Of a DNA stretch of 64,000 nt, positions 9,121 to 19,350 are shown piece after piece. Below the pieces are notes generated by a model. The model worked only from the letters and a program-made list of their open reading frames with translations. It did not search any database and was not told the DNA's origin. The position numbers were made by a program, and so were the translations under genes. Where the stretch lies: the NCBI GenBank assembly GCA_030920305.1, contig JARLUB010000002.1, forward strand, positions 186,001 through 250,000, read 5' to 3'. How positions within the stretch are numbered: the stretch's first letter is position 1; each line of letters starts with the position of its first letter. Source of the stretch: Eubacteriales bacterium SKADARSKE-1. Lineage in GTDB: Bacteria > Bacillota > Clostridia > Oscillospirales > Acutalibacteraceae.

Positions 9121-10158
9121 TTAGGCTTTGGTTTGATATTGCCCGCTAGTTACATTTTTCATCCAAGTTTTATTGTCTAGGTACCATTGTATAGTCTTTT
9201 TTATACCCACTTCAAAAGTAGTTTCCGGGTACCAACCTAAATCTTTTTTTATTTTTTCAGGATCTATTCCGTAGCGCCTATCATGGCCTTTTCGATCCTC
9301 AACATATTTTATTAAATTTTCACTAACTGTATTGTCAACGTTTTCTTTAATATAATTTATTATAGTTTTTACTATTTTAATATTAGTTCTCTCGTTATGT
9401 CCTCCAACATTGTAAACTTCACCTAATTTACCTGAATTTATTACCATATCAATAGCTTTGCAATGATCTTCTACAAATAGCCAATCGCGAACATTAAGCC
9501 CATCTCCATAAACAGGTAAAGATTTATGTTCAAGTGTATTATTTATAATTAACGGAATTAACTTTTCAGGAAACTGATATGGTCCATAATTATTAGAACA
9601 TCTGGTTATATTAACAGGCATTTTAAATGTATCAAAGTAAGCTAAAACCAACATATCAGCGGACGCTTTACTAGCTGAATATGGGCTGTGCGGATTAACA
9701 GGAGTAGTCTCCATAAAATAGCCAGTTTGACCTAAGGAACCATAAACTTCGTCAGTTGAAACCTGTAAAAATTTGCAACCATTTTTATATTTATCATTTC
9801 CTAATGACCAAAACTTTTTAGCAACATCTAATAAATTAACAGTGCCTTTAACATTTGTCTCAACAAATATTTCAGGGCACTGAATACTCCTATCAACATG
9901 GCTTTCTGCTGCAAAATTTACAACATAGTCAATATTATTTTTTGAGAATATTTCTGTTATAGCATCTCTATCACAAATATTTGCATGAACAAACTCATAA
10001 CTTTTGTTGTTTTCAACTTCTTTTAGATTCTCAAGATTTCCAGCATAAGTTAAGCTGTCTACATTTATTATTTTAATGTCGCTGTATTTTTTTAACATAT
10101 AAATAATAAAATTAGATCCTATAAATCCAGCACCACCTGTTACTAAATAAGTTTTCAT
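9121..10158 (-). CDS. rfbB: dTDP-glucose 4,6-dehydratase
   Basis: A 345-residue short-chain dehydrogenase-type enzyme making dTDP-4-keto-6-deoxyglucose from dTDP-glucose, with tightly bound NAD. The Rossmann start 'VTGGAGFIGSNFI' (about 5-17), 'ESHVDRSI' near 86 and the catalytic 'YSASKAS' (about 161-167) are all present. Length is typical. The ATG is preceded by AAAAGGGG at about 11 bases. It sits between the GNAT stump at 10232-10318 and rfbC. Confidence 0.96.
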   Translation of the reverse strand: MKTYLVTGGAGFIGSNFIIYMLKKYSDIKIINVDSLTYAGNLENLKEVENNKSYEFVHANICDRDAITEIFSKNNIDYVVNFAAESHVDRSIQCPEIFVETNVKGTVNLLDVAKKFWSLGNDKYKNGCKFLQVSTDEVYGSLGQTGYFMETTPVNPHSPYSASKASADMLVLAYFDTFKMPVNITRCSNNYGPYQFPEKLIPLIINNTLEHKSLPVYGDGLNVRDWLFVEDHCKAIDMVINSGKLGEVYNVGGHNERTNIKIVKTIINYIKENVDNTVSENLIKYVEDRKGHDRRYGIDPEKIKKDLGWYPETTFEVGIKKTIQWYLDNKTWMKNVTSGQYQTKA

Positions 10159-10231
10159 TCTAAGATATTCCCCTTTTAATTACCATTTTATTGCAGCAAA
10201 TCGCCGCTGATATTTCACACTTTAATATTTT

Positions 10232-10318
10232 TTACAAATCTTCGGCATCGTCAATTTTAAATTTTCTCAATATAAGGTTTTTTGTTTCTACCTTTTCAGT
10301 TCCCACGTGCCTTAACAT
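10232..10318 (-). pseudogene. Truncated GNAT acetyltransferase, N-terminal stump
   Basis: A 28-codon frame with an ATG and a GGTG ribosome site reads 'ETKNLILRKFKIDDAEDL' near its end, then stops with TAA. This is the N-terminal strand and helix of a RimJ/RimL-type N-acetyltransferase. It aligns by eye with the start of the intact gene at 33998-34555 ('ETERLILREFNIDDAQQM', with similar residues before it). The rest of the domain is missing; the following bases to rfbB show no further homology. It lies ten bases after the rfbD stop, inside the rhamnose operon. Probably the scar of a gene deleted down to its start. Confidence 0.65.
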
Positions 10319-10328
10319 AATTTCACCT

Positions 10329-11207
10329 TCAGCTTAATTTACGAAGATATTCTTCTAGCGCAACTTCCCAATTTCTCATCTCATCACCGACTGTAGCTCT
10401 TAGCATTAAATTGTCAAGAGATGAAAACCCAGGACGTTTTGCAAGTCGAGGGAATTCATCAGTTGTGCACGGCAAAACTTTACAAGAAAGACCTTCTAAA
10501 CTCATTATCTTTTTAGCAAAATCAAACCACGTACATTCACCTTGACCTGTACAATGATAAATTCCATATTCTTCGCTGAGTGCAATTTTTAATATGTGGT
10601 AGGCCAAATCGTTTGCATTAGTAGGGTTTCCTCTTTGATCATTTACTACTTTTATTTGATCTTTTTCTTGACCTAATTTAAGCATTGTTTTTACAAAATT
10701 ATTGCCCGTATATCCATAAAGCCAAGAAGTTCTAACTATAAAATATTTGGACATTTGCTCTTTAATATAAACTTCACCTAAAAGTTTTGATTTCCCATAT
10801 ATACTCTGGGGATTTGGTAAGTCCCATTCACGGTAGGGTTTTGTTGCTGCACCATCAAAAACATAGTCTGTAGATATATGTACAAGCTTTGCCCCACACT
10901 TATTACAAGCTATAGCTAAATTTCTAGGGCCTATTGCATTTACTTTCAAAGCTAAATCAATATTAGTTTCACAGCCATCAACATCTGTTAAAGCAGCACA
11001 ATTTATTAATATATCCGGCTTTTGAGCTAGAATAAAATCATTTACCGCCGTGCAATTAGTAATGTCAAGTTCATCTATGCTAGCCTCAACACAGATGTTT
11101 TTTTCATATTCAAAAGGGATTTTACCTATCTCACTTTTTTGGGAGTTTAAAACACCTACAATTTCACTAGCTAATTGCCCCTTTGCTCCAGTGACTACTA
11201 TTTTCAT
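10329..11207 (-). CDS. rfbD: dTDP-4-dehydrorhamnose reductase
   Basis: Catalyses the last, NAD(P)H-dependent step to dTDP-L-rhamnose. The Rossmann motif 'VTGAKGQLASE' stands at the N-terminus, 'STDYVFDG' and 'YGKSKLLGE' (the latter with the catalytic Tyr and Lys) in the middle. I set the start at the ATG at 11207 (292 residues) because GGAGGA lies directly upstream; the longer frame to 11231 has no ribosome site. It follows rfbA by 27 bases. Confidence 0.95.
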   Translation of the reverse strand: MKIVVTGAKGQLASEIVGVLNSQKSEIGKIPFEYEKNICVEASIDELDITNCTAVNDFILAQKPDILINCAALTDVDGCETNIDLALKVNAIGPRNLAIACNKCGAKLVHISTDYVFDGAATKPYREWDLPNPQSIYGKSKLLGEVYIKEQMSKYFIVRTSWLYGYTGNNFVKTMLKLGQEKDQIKVVNDQRGNPTNANDLAYHILKIALSEEYGIYHCTGQGECTWFDFAKKIMSLEGLSCKVLPCTTDEFPRLAKRPGFSSLDNLMLRATVGDEMRNWEVALEEYLRKLS

Positions 11208-11234
11208 ATATTCCTCCGTGAATAAAAGCATTAT

Positions 11235-12104
11235 TTAATTCTCCGCTGCAACTTTGTAAAGATATTGACCATACTCTGTTTTTTTAAGTTTATCAGCCAA
11301 TTTAATAAGGCTATCTCTATTAATAAATCCTTTCCTATATGCAATTTCTTCTATGCAAGAAACGTAAAGACCTTGCCTTGTTTGAACAGTTTCAACAAAG
11401 TTAGCAGCGGCCAACATTGCTCTGTGAGTTCCTGTATCAAGCCATGCCATGCCTCTACCAAATAGTTCAACTTTAAGTTGTCTATTTTTCAAATACTCAT
11501 TATTAACAGAAGTAATTTCTAATTCTCCTCTTTCAGATGGTTTCACATTTTTTGCAATTTCTACAACATTGTTATCATAAAAATAAAGGCCTGGTATAGC
11601 ATAATCAGATTTTGGAACATCCGGCTTTTCTTCTATAGATAAAACGTTCCAATCATCATCAAACTCTACCACTCCAAATTCGGTTGGGTTACTTACATGG
11701 TACCCAAAAATAGTTGCACCATTTTTTCGTTTTGATACATTTTCAAGCCTTTCGCTAAATCCATATCCATGGAAAATATTGTCACCCAATACTAAGCAAA
11801 CGCTATCATTGCCTATAAAATCAGAACCTAAAATAAAAGCTTCTGCAAGGCCTCTGGGTTCAGTTTGAATTATGTAGCTAAAATTCATGCCTAATTTCGA
11901 ACCATCACCAAAAAGCTCTTTATATGTTGGTAAATCTCTAGGTGTAGATATAATAAGAACATCTTGAATTCCTGCTAACATTAATGTTGATAGCGGATAA
12001 TATATCATAGGTTTGTCAAAAACTGTCAAAATTTGCTTTGAAACCGCAAGAGTCGATGGATACAATCTTGTTCCAGCTCCACCTGCTAAAATTATACCTT
12101 TCAT
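11235..12104 (-). CDS. rfbA: Glucose-1-phosphate thymidylyltransferase
   Basis: A 289-residue nucleotidyltransferase making dTDP-glucose from dTTP and glucose 1-phosphate, the committed step of dTDP-L-rhamnose synthesis and usually feedback-inhibited by the end product. The signature '[17 protein letters not shown]' (about 7-23) and 'VLGDNIFHG' (about 107-115) are present, with the length of the RmlA tetramer form. The ATG has AGAGG ten bases upstream. It starts three bases after the preceding glycosyltransferase stops, so the two are translationally close. Confidence 0.96.
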   Translation of the reverse strand: MKGIILAGGAGTRLYPSTLAVSKQILTVFDKPMIYYPLSTLMLAGIQDVLIISTPRDLPTYKELFGDGSKLGMNFSYIIQTEPRGLAEAFILGSDFIGNDSVCLVLGDNIFHGYGFSERLENVSKRKNGATIFGYHVSNPTEFGVVEFDDDWNVLSIEEKPDVPKSDYAIPGLYFYDNNVVEIAKNVKPSERGELEITSVNNEYLKNRQLKVELFGRGMAWLDTGTHRAMLAAANFVETVQTRQGLYVSCIEEIAYRKGFINRDSLIKLADKLKKTEYGQYLYKVAAEN

Positions 12105-12107
12105 TTA

Positions 12108-12881
12108 TTAAAAACCTCTCAATTTGTTCCACTTTATTAAATATTTTATCATTGATGATATATGTATAAATAAAAATTTTATTTTTTTAGAGCTTGCCCG
12201 CTCCCAAGAGTGAGTTACATAAATTTTAGGGAAAAAAATAACCCTACCAAATTTTTTAGCTCGCTTTGACAAATCCGCATCCTCAAAATACATAAAAAAT
12301 CTATCATCGAAACCATTTAATTTTTTAAAAATTTCGGTCCTTATCATCATAAAGCATCCTGTACAAAAGTCTATATCAACGGGTTCTTCTAAACATTCAT
12401 TTTCCATAGTATATTTAGAACGCAACTTTGAAAGTGAATTAGAAAATCTTTCTAACTTTCCCGCCATTAAATATTTAATTTTAGGCTCTCTTTTAGGTAA
12501 GTACTGTTCAGAGCCGTTTGGATGCAAAATTTTAGGGGTCACTATTATAACATCATTATTTTCACTCAAATAATCTGACAATTGTTTCAAAACGTTAACG
12601 TTAAAAGAAATATCAGGATTTATAATTATATGAAAATCAGAATCTATTTTATCTATAACTAAATTGTGTGCATACCCAAAACCCTTATTACAATTTGTCT
12701 TTATTATTTCAACATTTGGATAATATTTTGATATAAGATTTACCGTATTGTCGCTTGAATTGTTATCAACAACGAACACACTAAAGTTTACCTCAACAGT
12801 ATTTTCATAAATGCTTTTTAATAAATTTAAAATTTCATTACAATTGTTATGCGTTACAACACAAATGGATACCCTATTCAC
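12108..12881 (-). CDS. Family 2 glycosyltransferase, WbbL-like rhamnosyltransferase
   Basis: A 257-residue GT2 enzyme. 'ICVVTHNNCNEILNLLKSI' at the N-terminus, 'VVDNNSSDNTV', 'INPDIS' and the acceptor-side 'FMYFEDADLSKRAKKFG' are typical of dTDP-Rha:GlcNAc-PP-undecaprenol rhamnosyltransferases (WbbL). It is the first gene of the rhamnose block, starting with GTG at 12881. Its place before rfbA suggests it uses dTDP-rhamnose to begin or extend a lipid-linked surface glycan. Substrate is inferred from context only. Confidence 0.8.
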   Translation of the reverse strand: MNRVSICVVTHNNCNEILNLLKSIYENTVEVNFSVFVVDNNSSDNTVNLISKYYPNVEIIKTNCNKGFGYAHNLVIDKIDSDFHIIINPDISFNVNVLKQLSDYLSENNDVIIVTPKILHPNGSEQYLPKREPKIKYLMAGKLERFSNSLSKLRSKYTMENECLEEPVDIDFCTGCFMMIRTEIFKKLNGFDDRFFMYFEDADLSKRAKKFGRVIFFPKIYVTHSWERASSKKIKFLFIHISSMIKYLIKWNKLRGF

Positions 12882-13000
12882 TTAAAACCATAACACCTCT
12901 TTTCTATAAAAGAAAACATGGTATGGAAAAATTTTATCACATTGCTTTTAATACTGTCAAGTTCACTATTATTACCATACTATGCTAAACTTAAAAAGTT

Positions 13001-14158
13001 CTATATTCTAACAATTGTATCTAAATTGTTTTCACTGTTAACAGAATCTACACATTTTTTTATTAATTCAATTATATCCTTTTCCTTATTTTTTAAAATA
13101 TCAGGTAAAAGTAAATCCATTACAACGTTAGTTGTCTGTGCATCTTCAATTATTCGAAAATTGCTTACCTTTATTTCTTTATCAACTTCGCTTAAAACTA
13201 ACTGCACTTTTTCTTTTATAGTGTCTAATACTTCGCTTTCAAGAATTATTGGATCAACATGAATAATTACATCGCAATGAAACTCTTGTTTCAAGTCATG
13301 TTCAATTTTATCCACTAATTTATGTAATGTAGATATGAGCTCAGTGGACATTACTTCTACGTGAAGTGAAACAAGGCTATAATTCGGACCATAATTGTGA
13401 ACTGCTATACCGTGAACCCCATAAATGCCACTATAAGATAACACCTTGTTTTTTATTTCATCAACATATTCTTTATCTGCACTCTCACCTAAAAGTGGAT
13501 CAAGTGTATCTTTGGCTGTTCTTACTCCTGTATATATAACAAATATTGCAACTACCACTCCACAATAACTGTCCACAGAAAAACCAGTTAACTTGGTAAT
13601 AAGAGAACCAATAAGTACCGTGGAGGTTGCAATGACATCAGCTAAACTGTCAACCGAAACTGTTTTCAACGCAGCTGACTTTATAATTTTACTAAGCTTT
13701 CGATTAAAAAAACCCATCCATAATTTTAAAACAATTGAAAAAAATAATATAATTATAGAAAACTTATTTAAGAATACTTCTTCAGGATTAAAAATTTTTT
13801 CTATTGAAGATTTTATAAGTTCTATTCCCATAAAAATTATAGTCATAGATATAATAAGTCCAGAAATGTATTCAAATCTCCCATGTCCAAATGGATGTTG
13901 TTTGTCGGCAGGTTTATGTGACATTTTAAAGCCAGCAAAAGTAACAATTGAAGAGACTCCATCAGAAAGATTATTAAATGCATCTGCAATTATAGCTATG
14001 GACGATACTAAAAAACCAGCAATAAACTTTAAAAGGCAAAGAATTAAGTTGCATATTATTCCAACGCAACCACTCAGTAATCCGTAATGTTTTCTTACAT
14101 TTGAATCCTTTATATTTTCATAGTCTTTAATAAAGTGTTTTATTAAAAAATCTGTCAT
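13001..14158 (-). CDS. Cation diffusion facilitator, probable Mn2+ exporter
   Basis: A 385-residue CDF antiporter with about six membrane segments in residues 25-215 and a long cytoplasmic C-terminal domain. The membrane metal site reads Asn62-xxx-Asp66 in TM2 ('FNNLSD') and Asp170-xxx-Asp174 in TM5 ('DSLAD'). This Asn-Asp-Asp-Asp set is the one described for pneumococcal MntE, so manganese export is more likely than zinc. The C-terminus is about 80 residues longer than the simplest CDFs. The ATG has GGAGG five bases upstream. It is flanked by the rhamnose block and the V-ATPase operon on the same strand. Confidence 0.88.
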   Translation of the reverse strand: MTDFLIKHFIKDYENIKDSNVRKHYGLLSGCVGIICNLILCLLKFIAGFLVSSIAIIADAFNNLSDGVSSIVTFAGFKMSHKPADKQHPFGHGRFEYISGLIISMTIIFMGIELIKSSIEKIFNPEEVFLNKFSIIILFFSIVLKLWMGFFNRKLSKIIKSAALKTVSVDSLADVIATSTVLIGSLITKLTGFSVDSYCGVVVAIFVIYTGVRTAKDTLDPLLGESADKEYVDEIKNKVLSYSGIYGVHGIAVHNYGPNYSLVSLHVEVMSTELISTLHKLVDKIEHDLKQEFHCDVIIHVDPIILESEVLDTIKEKVQLVLSEVDKEIKVSNFRIIEDAQTTNVVMDLLLPDILKNKEKDIIELIKKCVDSVNSENNLDTIVRI

Positions 14159-14209
14159 TTATACCTCCATTTAAAAAAATACAGATTAACCACTATCAAT
14201 CATAACCAC

Positions 14210-14848
14210 TTAATTGGTTGTTAATAACATTTCCTTTACTTTCATTAATCTTACAGCGGTACTTCGCTCGTTTTCATCTATTTTCATGGTTATATACTTT
14301 ATTAATTGTAAAGTATCGGGAATGACCGTATATTCAAGAGCATTTACCCTCCTGTTAGTCTTTTCAATTTCATCTGCTAAAAGCCAACATGCTTTTTCGC
14401 ATTCAGCTAAATGCAACATATCGGGTAAAATGTTAAAAAGTGATTTTATAGAATCGTCCAAAAAACTAGATGTGGTGGCAAAACTGTATGGATATATATC
14501 ACCAGGTTCGTGTGTCCTTGTTTTTACCTTAAACTTTGGAACATTTACACTCATTATATTTTTATAATACACATCGAGTGACACTTCTTGTTTTGGTACC
14601 ATAAGAGAAACATTTAAAAATTCGCTTCGAGTTTCAGCTTTTGCTAAAGAAAATCCTTGATTAGCAAAAATTATAGCAGTTTCTACTTTTTTTCTAAGTG
14701 CTTTGTTTTCTTCTATTAATGTTAAAAATTGCCTCATCATTTCATCGCGTTTATCTTTTAAAAGCTTATGACCACGTCTTGCAGTAACTAATTTCTTTTT
14801 AAGCCTCGTAAGTTCCATTCGTGTCGGTGTTATCATTATGTTTGCCAA
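14210..14848 (-). CDS. ntpD: V-type ATPase subunit D
   Basis: A 212-residue coiled-coil central rotor shaft of the V/A-ATPase. 'PTRMELTRLKKKL' and 'RGHKLLKDKRDEMMRQF' at residues 8-45 are the diagnostic N-terminal helix. Translation most likely begins at TTG 14848, which keeps the conserved start; an ATG four codons later is the alternative. It is the last gene of the ATPase operon, six bases after ntpB. A short AACCA/TGGTT hairpin and a T-run follow the stop and may end the transcript. Confidence 0.95.
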   Translation of the reverse strand: MANIMITPTRMELTRLKKKLVTARRGHKLLKDKRDEMMRQFLTLIEENKALRKKVETAIIFANQGFSLAKAETRSEFLNVSLMVPKQEVSLDVYYKNIMSVNVPKFKVKTRTHEPGDIYPYSFATTSSFLDDSIKSLFNILPDMLHLAECEKACWLLADEIEKTNRRVNALEYTVIPDTLQLIKYITMKIDENERSTAVRLMKVKEMLLTTN

Positions 14849-14854
14849 AACCTA

Positions 14855-16231
14855 TCACCGCCCTTTGTCATAATACTTATCAATAAACTCATCGCTTATT
14901 CTTTTAAGCTCGGATTTTGGCAATATTGAGAGTAGCTTCCAGCCTAAATCTAAAGTTTTTTCTATTGGTCTGTTCACATCATACCGTTGAGACACATATT
15001 CTTTTTCAAATTCATCTGCAAATTTTGCATACAACTTATCCATATCAGTTAAAGCCGATTCACCCAAAATAACCATCAGCTCTTTAGCATCTTTTCCTCG
15101 TGCATATGCTGAAAAAAGCTGATTCATTGTGCTTGCATGATCTTCACGAGTTTTATTTTCTCCAATACCTTTGTCCTTCAGCCTAGACAATGAAGGAAGA
15201 ACATCAATTGGAGGAGTTATCCCTTTTCTATAAAGCTCTCGACTTAAGATAATTTGGCCTTCAGTTATATATCCTGTAAGATCTGGTATTGGATGTGTTT
15301 TATCGTCCTCTGGCATAGTTAAAATTGGAATTAACGTAATGCTGCCAGGTTTTCCTTTTTGTCTACCGGCTCTTTCGTAAATCGATGCTAAGTCCGTGTA
15401 CATATATCCAGGGTAACCACGTCTGCCGGGAACTTCCTTTCTAGCAGCAGAAACTTCCCTCAATGCATCTGCATAATTAGTAATGTCTGTTAAAATAACC
15501 AAAACATGCATATCTTTATCAAAAGCCAAATATTCAGCCGCAGTTAATGCCATTCTGGGCGTAGCTATTCGTTCAATTGCCGGATCATTTGCTAAATTTA
15601 TAAACATAACGGTACGATCAATAGCACCTGTACTTTTAAAACTCTCAACAAAGAAATTTGCTTCTTCAAAGGTTATGCCGATTGCAGCAAACACAACCGC
15701 AAAAGGCTGATTTTGACCAATTACTTTAGCTTGACGTGCTATTTGTGCTGCCAGATTAGCATGCGGCAATCCGCTAGCTGAAAATATCGGTAATTTTTGG
15801 CCACGAACTAAAGTGTTAAGCCCGTCAATTGCTGATACACCTGTTTGTATAAATTCGCTAGGATAATTTCTGGCAACGGGATTCATAGGAAGGCCATTTA
15901 TATCAACTCTTTTTTGAGGAATAATTTCAGGGCCATTATCTATTGGTCGTCCAAGCCCATCAAATACCCTACTAAGCATATCTTGTGACACGCCAAACTG
16001 CAAACTTTTCCCCAAAAATCTTACCTTACTGTTTGATAGGTTTATTCCAGCAGAGCTTTCAAAAAGTTGTACAAGCGCATTTTCTCCATCTATTTCTAAC
16101 ACTTTGCAACGTCGTTTTTCACCATTTTCAAGCTCTATTTCACCCAAATCATCATAATTTACATCGTTAACCTCACGAACCAGCATTAAGGGTCCTGCAA
16201 CTTCTTCTATAGTCCTATATTCTCTAGGCAT
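14855..16231 (-). CDS. ntpB: V-type ATPase subunit B
   Basis: The 458-residue non-catalytic hexamer subunit. '[13 protein letters not shown]' opens the beta-barrel domain. The P-loop position reads '[16 protein letters not shown]', with the degenerate sequence expected for subunit B, and '[15 protein letters not shown]' is conserved. The ATG at 16231 is preferred because GAGGGGG precedes it by six bases; an upstream start at 16246 has no such site. It overlaps the end of ntpA by eight bases, implying translational coupling. Confidence 0.96.
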   Translation of the reverse strand: MPREYRTIEEVAGPLMLVREVNDVNYDDLGEIELENGEKRRCKVLEIDGENALVQLFESSAGINLSNSKVRFLGKSLQFGVSQDMLSRVFDGLGRPIDNGPEIIPQKRVDINGLPMNPVARNYPSEFIQTGVSAIDGLNTLVRGQKLPIFSASGLPHANLAAQIARQAKVIGQNQPFAVVFAAIGITFEEANFFVESFKSTGAIDRTVMFINLANDPAIERIATPRMALTAAEYLAFDKDMHVLVILTDITNYADALREVSAARKEVPGRRGYPGYMYTDLASIYERAGRQKGKPGSITLIPILTMPEDDKTHPIPDLTGYITEGQIILSRELYRKGITPPIDVLPSLSRLKDKGIGENKTREDHASTMNQLFSAYARGKDAKELMVILGESALTDMDKLYAKFADEFEKEYVSQRYDVNRPIEKTLDLGWKLLSILPKSELKRISDEFIDKYYDKGR

Positions 16232-18002
16232 CAAATTCCCCCTCACTTGCTGCTAATTCCACTTGTTTTGTCAATTCTCTCAAAATTAATTTAAATTCTG
16301 AACCCACATCTTCAATTTTAGTATATTTAAAACGTCCAATTTTTTCTCTTGATGGTATTTTTAAAAGTTTTTCAATCTTTGTCCCCTTAGAAATTTTTTC
16401 ACTTGCCATATCATGAAAATTTAGTATAAGTTCTAACATCAAAAATTGCTTATTTAGTGGAGTGAATGTATCAATTTCATGAAAAGCGTTTTGATGCAAA
16501 AAATCTTCACGAATTGATCTTGCAGTTTCCAGTTTTAATCTATCAGAAGGAGACAAAGAGTCCATTCCAACTAATTTAACTATTTCTTGAAGTTCTGCCT
16601 CCTCGCTTAAAATTCTTATTATTCTAGATCTATAGTCCATCCAATTGGAATTTACATTATCTTTAAACCATTTTGAAACGGAATCTACATATAAAGAATA
16701 ACTATTAAGCCAATTTATCGCTGGAAAATGTCGGCTATAAGCAAGTGCTGAATCAAGCCCCCAAAAAACTTTTACGATTCTTAAAGTTGCTTGTGACACA
16801 GGTTCTGAAATGTCTCCACCTGGAGGTGAAACTGCACCAATAACAGATAATAACCCTTCTCTGTTATCTGAGCCACTTGTTATAACTCTTCCAGCTCTTT
16901 CATAAAATTGTGCTAAGCGGCTTCCTAAATACGCAGGATATCCTTCTTCACCTGGCATTTCTTGAAGTCTACCTGACATCTCGCGCAAGGCTTCAGCCCA
17001 ACGAGATGTAGAATCTGCCATTAATGCTACTGAATATCCCATGTCACGAAAATATTCCGCAATAGTAATACCAGTATAAATAGATGCTTCCCTCGCGGCA
17101 ACTGGCATATCCGAAGTATTAGCAATTAAAACTGTTCTCTCCATTAATGACCTTCCTGTTTTAGGATCAATTAATTCAGGAAACTCATTTAAAACATCGG
17201 TCATTTCATTCCCACGCTCACCGCAACCAATATAAACAATAATATCAGCATCTGCCCACTTGGCAAGCTGATGTTGTACAACAGTTTTACCACTGCCAAA
17301 GGGACCAGGAACAGCAGCAACGCCTCCCTTAGCTATTGGGAAAAGGGTATCAATTACGCGCTGACCAGTTACTAAGGGTTCTGTAGGCGGTAACTTTTTT
17401 TTGTATGGCCTTCCAACCCTGACCGGCCACTTTTGCATAAGGCTAACTTCTTCATCTTTATTATTTGTCCCTATTACAGCAACTATTTGATCAACGGTAA
17501 AGTCACCAGATTTAATTGATTTTATTGTACCATTTATTCCGTTTGGAACCATTATTTTATGAGTAAAAAGTTCTGTTTCTTGAATTGTTCCTATAATGTC
17601 ACCACTATTGACCTTAGCACCGACATCAATAGTAGGGGTAAACGTCCACTTAATCTCGCGATTTAATGGTAAAACTTCTATTCCCCTTTTTAAATTGTTA
17701 CCTGATCTTTTCATTATTAAGTCAAGTGGTCTTTCAATTCCGTCAAAAATCCCACCAATTAAACCAGGTCCTAACTCTACGCTCAGTGGTTCTCCAGTTG
17801 ATTCAACAGGCGCACCAGGTCCTAATCCAGCTGTTTCTTCATAAATTTGAATTGAAGCCCTATCAGAACGCATTTCTATTATTTCACCGATTAATCTTTC
17901 TTGGCCTACTCTTACAACATCAAACATATTGGCGTTTCCCATTCCGGATGCCACCACCAAAGGACCCGCTACTTTTTTAATAGTGCCTTTATTAATCAAC
18001 AT
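16224..18002 (-). CDS. ntpA: V-type ATPase catalytic subunit A
   Basis: The ATP-hydrolysing or -synthesising hexamer subunit, about 592 residues. The P-loop 'GPFGSGKTV' near 235, the V-type insertion domain (about 115-190) and '[18 protein letters not shown]' are present. The start is set at ATG 18002 with AGG five bases upstream; a GTG two codons earlier is possible. Distinguished from F-type beta by the insertion and by '[19 protein letters not shown]'. It lies between the subunit F gene and ntpB. Confidence 0.97.
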   Translation of the reverse strand: MLINKGTIKKVAGPLVVASGMGNANMFDVVRVGQERLIGEIIEMRSDRASIQIYEETAGLGPGAPVESTGEPLSVELGPGLIGGIFDGIERPLDLIMKRSGNNLKRGIEVLPLNREIKWTFTPTIDVGAKVNSGDIIGTIQETELFTHKIMVPNGINGTIKSIKSGDFTVDQIVAVIGTNNKDEEVSLMQKWPVRVGRPYKKKLPPTEPLVTGQRVIDTLFPIAKGGVAAVPGPFGSGKTVVQHQLAKWADADIIVYIGCGERGNEMTDVLNEFPELIDPKTGRSLMERTVLIANTSDMPVAAREASIYTGITIAEYFRDMGYSVALMADSTSRWAEALREMSGRLQEMPGEEGYPAYLGSRLAQFYERAGRVITSGSDNREGLLSVIGAVSPPGGDISEPVSQATLRIVKVFWGLDSALAYSRHFPAINWLNSYSLYVDSVSKWFKDNVNSNWMDYRSRIIRILSEEAELQEIVKLVGMDSLSPSDRLKLETARSIREDFLHQNAFHEIDTFTPLNKQFLMLELILNFHDMASEKISKGTKIEKLLKIPSREKIGRFKYTKIEDVGSEFKLILRELTKQVELAASEGEFDA

Positions 18003-18042
18003 TTTCACCTACTATACATTATTTAGGTTTATATCACATAGC

Positions 18043-18369
18043 TTAATTGTTAGCGTTTAAATCCAGTTCTGTTCCAACGGCCTTTTTTACAAAACCCACC
18101 ACATTTTTCATTCCAATACCATTGTTTCCAAATAGCCCCGGTATTGGTACAATAGAAACTTCATTTTCCTTTTGAAATATATCTATATGACCTTTTAAAT
18201 TCTGTGCTAAAGCTTCTGTTATATAAATAACAGCATAACTATTTTTTAATATAATTTTTTTTAATTCTCGTTCGCCTTCTAAATTATTAGAAATAGGGTA
18301 AATATCAAGGCCAAGTGCAGAAAAACCGTAAATGCTATCCTTGTCTCCGATTACTGCAACCCTACGCAT
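18043..18369 (-). CDS. ntpG: V-type ATPase subunit F
   Basis: A 108-residue Rossmann-like subunit that binds the D shaft in the central stalk. The N-terminus 'RRVAVIGDKDSIYGFSALG' is the typical start, and 'AVIYITEALAQ' is the central strand. Its start overlaps the end of the subunit C gene by eight bases. It is called ntpG in the Enterococcus hirae naming used for this gene order. Confidence 0.92.
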   Translation of the reverse strand: MRRVAVIGDKDSIYGFSALGLDIYPISNNLEGERELKKIILKNSYAVIYITEALAQNLKGHIDIFQKENEVSIVPIPGLFGNNGIGMKNVVGFVKKAVGTELDLNANN

Positions 18370-19330
18370 ATAAGTACCTTAGCCTTTCTTTTATAATATC
18401 ATCATTAATCTTATTTAATTTCCCAGAAAATATAATTCTAACAACTTTTATTTCATTTTCTCTAGCTAAAACATACGCAAGAATAGGGGCAATTGTAAAA
18501 TAGTTGCTTTTTTCAAGTTGAATACATTCCACAACCTTATTGTCATACCATTTTTCAAACTCAGCTACTGACTTTTTTAAAAACGGTATAGCTTCAGAAT
18601 ATTTAGTTGTCTGTAAATACTCAAAAATTGCATCGCTGCTTTTAGTTGCAGCCTTAATTAAAGCATCAATATCCAAACTGTCGCATTCTGACATTGCCTT
18701 TTTAAAAAAGGTTATATCTTTAGCAACCATTTGCCCTCTAATGGCTATCTTTATGTTAGCGCTAGCAACAAATAGCTCTGCATACTTTTTTATAAGATCT
18801 ATGCTAGATTCTTTTTTCAAACCCATCATGGCATCTAGCAAAGCTTTATCAATAACGGAGTCACTAGCTTGGCTGTCGCTTGTATGCAAAAGAATATTAA
18901 AAGCTTTTTGGGCAACATTTTTCATATGTTCTGGTAAAACATTAAAGTTTCCTTCTTTTACAGCTTTTAGCATAACTTGATAATCTATACTACCACCACT
19001 AAGAAAAAGGTTTGAGGTATTATTCATTATAACAGTAGACTTGATAGCAGCTTTTAAATTATTATAATCAATTGGATATAAAATTACATTAAAAGAGTTA
19101 ATATCACTAACCATTGGATATATAAAATTTTTTGTCTTTTGCATTTCAAAAGCTAGAATTTTATCAATATCATTAGCGTTATCAGAAGCCCCCCAACCTT
19201 TGTTTTTTATAAATTTTAAACATTCATTATAATCACGGCAAGCCAATAGGTTGTTTATATCTTGATTATTAAGTAAAAGAAGTTCTTTAGCTTTTATTCG
19301 TGCAACAGCATAAGCATATGATTCGTTAAT
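18362..19330 (-). CDS. ntpC: V-type ATPase subunit C, with apparent ATT start
   Basis: The d/C-type subunit linking the central stalk to the K-ring; all-helical, 322 residues with the start given here. A conventional start would be TTG at 19246, but that removes the first 28 codons. Those codons read 'SYAYAVARIKAKELL', the conserved N-terminus of this family. The open frame goes back to a TGA; the only plausible initiation codon is ATT at 19330, seven bases after a GAGGG site. An ATG lies just before but is one base out of frame, across a run of four T. Either a rare ATT start or a one-base homopolymer indel (biological or sequencing) explains this. Confidence 0.85.
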   Translation of the reverse strand: MNESYAYAVARIKAKELLLLNNQDINNLLACRDYNECLKFIKNKGWGASDNANDIDKILAFEMQKTKNFIYPMVSDINSFNVILYPIDYNNLKAAIKSTVIMNNTSNLFLSGGSIDYQVMLKAVKEGNFNVLPEHMKNVAQKAFNILLHTSDSQASDSVIDKALLDAMMGLKKESSIDLIKKYAELFVASANIKIAIRGQMVAKDITFFKKAMSECDSLDIDALIKAATKSSDAIFEYLQTTKYSEAIPFLKKSVAEFEKWYDNKVVECIQLEKSNYFTIAPILAYVLARENEIKVVRIIFSGKLNKINDDIIKERLRYLYA

Positions 19331-19350
19331 AAAACATCCCTCTTTTCAAA

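Noticed and set aside
12918-13262. Plus-strand frame of 114 codons
   Set aside because: Lies opposite the CDF gene, is low-complexity Phe/Ser/Leu, and has no family resemblance.
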